A stretch of 64,000 bases of DNA. It comes from Streptomyces sp. H27-C3. Its GTDB lineage: Bacteria > Actinomycetota > Actinomycetes > Streptomycetales > Streptomycetaceae. Positions 61,057-64,000 of this stretch are shown here, one piece after another (the first letter of the stretch is position 1; each line of letters begins with the position of its first letter). The stretch spans positions 186,001 through 250,000 of the forward strand of contig NZ_JASITA010000002.1 in NCBI RefSeq assembly GCF_030063415.1, written 5' to 3'. A program made the position numbers and the translations under genes. A model generated the notes under the pieces. It ran no database searches and was not told the DNA's origin. It saw nothing but the letters and a program-made list of their open reading frames with translations.

Positions 61057-61665
61057 ATGTCCCCCAGGTCTCATACTCCCCCTTCCCGGTCTCTCACTTC
61101 TACTCCTCCGCCTCTCACTTCCCCGTCCCTCACTCCCGCTGTTCCCGACGCGTCCGTCCCCGGGCCGGAGCCCGGCGGTGTCCCCGCATTCGCCCCGGTG
61201 CGGGTGCGCGGCGGTAGCCACCGGTTGCGGCGCGCTGTGCGGCGCAGGCGGCGGGCGGTGGCCACCGGCCTCGCGGTGACGGCTGCCGCGCTGGCCGCCG
61301 CGGGGGTGCGCGACGCGAGCGGTTCGGACGGGGCTCGCGCGGAAGCAGCATCTGCGCCGCCGCGGGCGCGGCAGGCCGTGGAAATGGTGTCGGCGCCGGT
61401 GCGTATCGCCGATGCCGAGACCGTACGGCTGCTGCGGCGCGGGGACCGCGTCGATGTGATCGCCACGGCCGACTCCCCGATGGGCGGCGGGAACTCCGAT
61501 GCCCGGGTGGTGGCGACGGGCGCTCGGGTGGCAGCCGTGCCGAAATTCCTCGGGACAGCCGGGGAAGGGAGTGGCGCTCTGGTCGTCCTGTCCGTGCCAC
61601 GGACCGCAGCGACGGCACTGGCGGGTGCGGGCGCGACCTCGCGGCTGGCGGTGACGCTGTGCTGA
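61057..61665 (+). CDS. SAF-domain (CpaB/RcpC-like) membrane protein
   Basis: 202 residues: Pro/Ser/Thr-rich cytoplasmic N-terminus, an Arg-rich patch (LRRAVRRRRRAVATGLAVTA) leading into one membrane segment, and an outer SAF-type domain (VEMVSAPVRIADAETVRLLR...GDRVDVIATADSP...LVVLSVPRTAATAL). Resembles Flp-pilus assembly protein CpaB but without its partner genes here. ATG 61057 with AGGTGG eight bases upstream. Confidence 0.75.
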   Translation: MSPRSHTPPSRSLTSTPPPLTSPSLTPAVPDASVPGPEPGGVPAFAPVRVRGGSHRLRRAVRRRRRAVATGLAVTAAALAAAGVRDASGSDGARAEAASAPPRARQAVEMVSAPVRIADAETVRLLRRGDRVDVIATADSPMGGGNSDARVVATGARVAAVPKFLGTAGEGSGALVVLSVPRTAATALAGAGATSRLAVTLC

Positions 61666-61840
61666 CGGAGACTGGGCCGACTCCAACGGGTCCGACTCGG
61701 AGTGGGCCGAACGGAGTCGCGCTGCTCGCAGCTGCGCCGACTAGAACTGACACCCTGTCACGTCACTGGTTCGCGAGCACCGATTGGACAGCCCCGTCAC
61801 GTGCTGCCGTAGGTTGCGGAACAGTTCGCTCCGCCCCCTG

Positions 61841-61894
61841 CACATGCGAAACATGCGCCACATGCGCCACATGCGCCACATGCGCCACATGCGA
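61841..61894 (+). repeat. six 9-bp tandem repeats upstream of mscL
   Basis: CACATGCGC units, four exact plus variants at the ends (CACATGCGA, AACATGCGC). The array ends 14 bases before the mscL start, just upstream of its AGAGG ribosome site. Confidence 0.9.
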
Positions 61895-61908
61895 AAAGAG
61901 GCTCACCC

Positions 61909-62379
61909 GTGAGCGAGGAGAAGACAAGCGTTCTCGAAGGCTTCAAGACCTTCCTGATGCGCGGCAATGTGATCGACCTGGCGGTCGCGGTTGTCATTGG
62001 CGCCGCGTTCACCAATGTCGTGAACTCGATCGTCAAGGGCGTGATCAACCCGCTGGTCGGCGCCTTCGGCACCCAGGACCTGGAGAGCTACAGCTCCTGC
62101 CTGAAGGACCCGTGCAAGCCCGACTCGGCAGGCGTGATGCAGGGGATCCCGATCATGTGGGGGTCGATCCTCAGCGCGGTGCTCAGCTTCCTGATCACCG
62201 CAGCGGTCGTCTACTTCCTCATGGTGCTGCCCATGTCAAAGTACCTGGCCAAGCAGGCCAAGCGGAGGAAGGCGAAGGAAGCCACGGCCGAGGTCATGGA
62301 GGCCACCGAGGTCGAGCTGCTGAAGGAGATCAGGGACGCCCTGGTCGCCCAGCGCGGCTCGGGCAACAACACCCCGTAG
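61909..62379 (+). CDS. mscL: large-conductance mechanosensitive channel
   Basis: 156 residues. First transmembrane helix FKTFLMRGNVIDLAVAVVIGAAFTNVVNS is partly the MscL signature, then a periplasmic loop with two Cys (SSCLKDPCKP), second helix ILSAVLSFLITAAVVYFLMV, and a charged cytoplasmic helix (EVELLKEIRDAL). Opens on hypo-osmotic shock. GTG 61909. Confidence 0.95.
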   Translation: MSEEKTSVLEGFKTFLMRGNVIDLAVAVVIGAAFTNVVNSIVKGVINPLVGAFGTQDLESYSSCLKDPCKPDSAGVMQGIPIMWGSILSAVLSFLITAAVVYFLMVLPMSKYLAKQAKRRKAKEATAEVMEATEVELLKEIRDALVAQRGSGNNTP

Positions 62380-62386
62380 CGCCCGC

Positions 62387-62638
62387 TCAGAGGTGGTGGG
62401 GCGGCTTCTCGTCGAGGAAGCGGGCGAGGTCGGCCGCACTGCCACCGGCGGAGGGCCGCTCTCCCCACCCACGGTCCGTGTCGTCCGAGGACTGCTGGTC
62501 CATCGGATCGCCGAAGTCCAGCGTCGGCTTCGGCCGGGGCTTGTGTCCGGGCTCAGACTTCTGTGCAGGCTCGGGCTCCTGCGCGGGCTTGTGCCCGGAC
62601 TCCGGATCGCGCGGTTCGTGGGCGGGGGCGGTGCTCAT
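62387..62638 (-). CDS. small Pro/Glu-rich hypothetical protein
   Basis: 83 residues, STAPAHEPRDPESGHKPAQE and similar low-complexity sequence, then PTLDFGDPMDQQSSDDTDRG and ADLARFLDEKPPHHL. No signal peptide. Leaderless-like TACCCT six bases before the ATG. Convergent with mscL; function unknown. Confidence 0.6.
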   Translation of the reverse strand: MSTAPAHEPRDPESGHKPAQEPEPAQKSEPGHKPRPKPTLDFGDPMDQQSSDDTDRGWGERPSAGGSAADLARFLDEKPPHHL

Positions 62639-62698
62639 GCTTCAAGGGTACGGCGGGACAGTGGCCGGCGGCCCCGGCCTCGCGACGGGGCCGACGCC

Positions 62699-62968
62699 TC
62701 ATCGCCCCTTCGGGCCGATGAGCCACAGGACGAGGACCGCCAGGAACGACAGGCAGAGGAAGCCCCCCCCACCAGGCGGTGCCGGTGTCACCCTTCATCC
62801 ACTCGTTGACCGTGACGGTCAGGGCCCAGAGCTGGCATGACCACCGTGATGGCGAGGGTCAGGCGGGCTGTCAGTTTCGCCGATCGCTCGGGCTCCTGCT
62901 CAGCGCCTGCGCCCGGCCCCGGCCCGGTGTGGCGGATCCGCGGATCGCCGTAACCACTGGAGTTGATC
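62699..62968 (-). pseudogene. decayed small membrane-protein gene
   Basis: Pieces in different frames: KINSSGYGDPRIRHTG...EPERSAKLTARLTLAITVVM, then LWALTVTVNEWMKGDTGTAW, then GFLCLSFLAVLVLWLIGPKG and a stop. Joining them needs removal of one C in ATGCCAGCTC (about 62839) and one G in a run of eight (62763-62770 as C). No ATG, GTG or TTG suits the N-terminus. The intact version would be a ~70-90 residue membrane protein. Confidence 0.7.
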
Positions 62969-63322
62969 TTCGGTTCGGCCGCCGCGATCGGCGCGGGCCT
63001 GGAGGTGGCGGTCGAGCAGTCCATCGGCAAGGCGCACATCTCGACACTGGCCGCGTCCGCCGCCGTCACAGTCCCGGCCGCGCTCTATCTCCTGACGGTG
63101 TGCTTTCTGCACTCGCGCCACTCCAAGCGCGGAACCGCGCAGCAGCTGGTCCTGCCCGTGTCCGCGCTGGCGGTTCTCGGCTGTACGTTCGCGGGCCAGT
63201 GGGCGGTACTCGCGGCGGGGCTGGTGGCGGCGCTGACGGTGGCGCTGGGTGTGACGCTCTCCACCCGCAATCCGCGCCCCGATAGCGCCCTGTCGCTCAA
63301 CTCGCGTGATACGCACGACAGC
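62954..63322 (+). pseudogene. C-terminal remnant of ltrA
   Basis: After an in-frame TAA the frame reads LIFGSAAAIGAGLEVAVEQS, IGKAHISTLAASAAVTVPAA and VLPVSALAVLGCTFAGQWAV, the last ~115 residues of a low-temperature-requirement A (LtrA) membrane protein. The first ~280 residues and start are missing. No stop codon separates it from the peptidase frame at 63323, so they are in one open frame. Confidence 0.75.
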
Positions 63323-64000
63323 ATGGGACAGACCACAAGAACAGATTCCTTGACGGACGTGGCCGGCCTCCGGGTCGGCCACGCGCGCGTGCCCGGCGAC
63401 CGCGCCCTGAGCGGCACCACGGTGGTGCTTGCCCCGGAGGGCGGGGTGGTCGCAGCCGTCGATGTACGGGGCGGGGGGCCCGGCACCCGCGAGACCGACG
63501 CCCTCGACCCGCGCAATCTGGTCCAACGCATCGACGCCGTCGTGCTGACGGGCGGCAGCGCGTACGGGCTGGACGCCGCCTCCGGGGTGATGGCCTGGCT
63601 GGAGGAGCGGGGGCGCGGCTTCCAGGTCGGGCCCGACCCCGCGCAGGTGGTGCCGGTCGTCCCGGCCGCCTGCCTCTTCGACCTGGGGCGCGGCGGCGAC
63701 TGGCGGGCCAGGCCGGACGCCACGACCGGGCGGACCGCCGCCGAGGCCGCCGCCCGTACCGAGGACGGGGCGGCCGTCGCCGAGGGCAACATGGGGGCGG
63801 GTACGGGCGCGGTCATCGGCGGGATGAAGGGCGGGGTCGGCAGCGCGAGCATCCTCCTCGGCTCGGGCGTCACCGTGGCCGCACTCGCCGTCGTCAACGC
63901 CTCCGGCCTCGCGGTCGACCCGCTGACAGGCGTGGCGTACGGGCGCTACTTCGACGGGCACGACGGGCCGCCCGACTATCCGGCGGCGGAGGTGCACACG
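63323..64000 (+). CDS. S58 family peptidase (DmpA-like), 3' end outside window
   Basis: 226 residues visible. LTDVAGLRVGHARV, VVLAPEGGVVAAVDVRGGGP, VLTGGSAYGLDAASGVMAWLEE, GNMGAGTGAVIGGMKGGVGS and VAALAVVNASG follow the P1/DmpA L-aminopeptidase/D-amidase family, autoprocessed N-terminal nucleophile enzymes. ATG 63323 lies in frame with the ltrA remnant upstream, so the start is the first Met after it. No ribosome site is obvious. Confidence 0.85.
   Translation, partial: MGQTTRTDSLTDVAGLRVGHARVPGDRALSGTTVVLAPEGGVVAAVDVRGGGPGTRETDALDPRNLVQRIDAVVLTGGSAYGLDAASGVMAWLEERGRGFQVGPDPAQVVPVVPAACLFDLGRGGDWRARPDATTGRTAAEAAARTEDGAAVAEGNMGAGTGAVIGGMKGGVGSASILLGSGVTVAALAVVNASGLAVDPLTGVAYGRYFDGHDGPPDYPAAEVHT

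Noticed and set aside
61841..61894. CRISPR array
   Set aside because: Units are 9 bases with no spacers.

Overview
The window is high-GC actinobacterial DNA, almost certainly from a Streptomyces chromosome. Evidence for this is the third-position GC bias, the frequent GTG starts, the developmental genes (rodlins, chaplins, SsgA-like protein, SepX-like membrane protein) and a gene order that matches the conserved core arm region known from S. coelicolor around galT, rsmA-ispE, rpf, tatD, pmt and ssgE. All assignments were made by reading the sequence; no database search was run.

Layout. 1-2.1 kb: end of a galactose operon (galT-galE), then an intergenic stretch with a MITE-like repeat copy and a broken small gene. 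2.1-7 kb: an atypical LuxR-type regulator and two paralogous membrane-anchored PQQ-type beta-propeller proteins. 7-15 kb: housekeeping block (ABC-F ATPase, ispE, rsmA, Rpf-type muralytic protein, tatD, zinc-ribbon protein, rsmI). 15-19.3 kb: protein mannosyltransferase, class B penicillin-binding protein, a frameshifted aminoacyl-tRNA deacylase and a truncated DMT transporter. 19.3-24.1 kb: SDR, serine hydrolase and an ECF nickel/cobalt transporter whose promoter carries a perfect match to the Nur box. 24.2-31.2 kb: ssgE, an MMPL exporter with a TetR regulator and operator palindromes, and a Tricorn protease. 31.2-36.9 kb: repeat-rich gap, small charged protein, then an overlapping monooxygenase/hydrolase/SDR operon divergent from a MerR regulator.

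37-42 kb is an accessory-looking cell-surface island: two divergent rodlins, three chaplins (one with two chaplin domains and a sortase signal, one lacking a canonical cysteine), and three unrecognised small secreted proteins, each unit separated by strong hairpins. 42.1-44.7 kb is a compact ACP, beta-ketoacyl synthase and alpha/beta hydrolase cassette of unknown product.

44.8-64 kb: xthA, GNAT, NmrA-like protein, tRNA-Ala(CGC), then a block galU-moeA-moaC-mogA-rimJ-sepX on the minus strand, with 5-FTHF cyclo-ligase, a penicillin acylase family protein, a CPA1 antiporter, an MFS permease, an FmdB-type zinc ribbon, mtnP, a SAF-domain protein and mscL. This gene set is shared with mycobacteria (mscL, Rv0991c, Rv0992c, galU, moeA, rimJ, Rv0996), where MoeA-like Glp and its membrane receptor act in division. 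The window ends in decayed remnants (a small membrane protein and ltrA) and the start of an S58 peptidase. Several genes appear to use leaderless transcripts (TAnnnT 6-7 bases before the start), and two genes have homology-supported starts at CTG.
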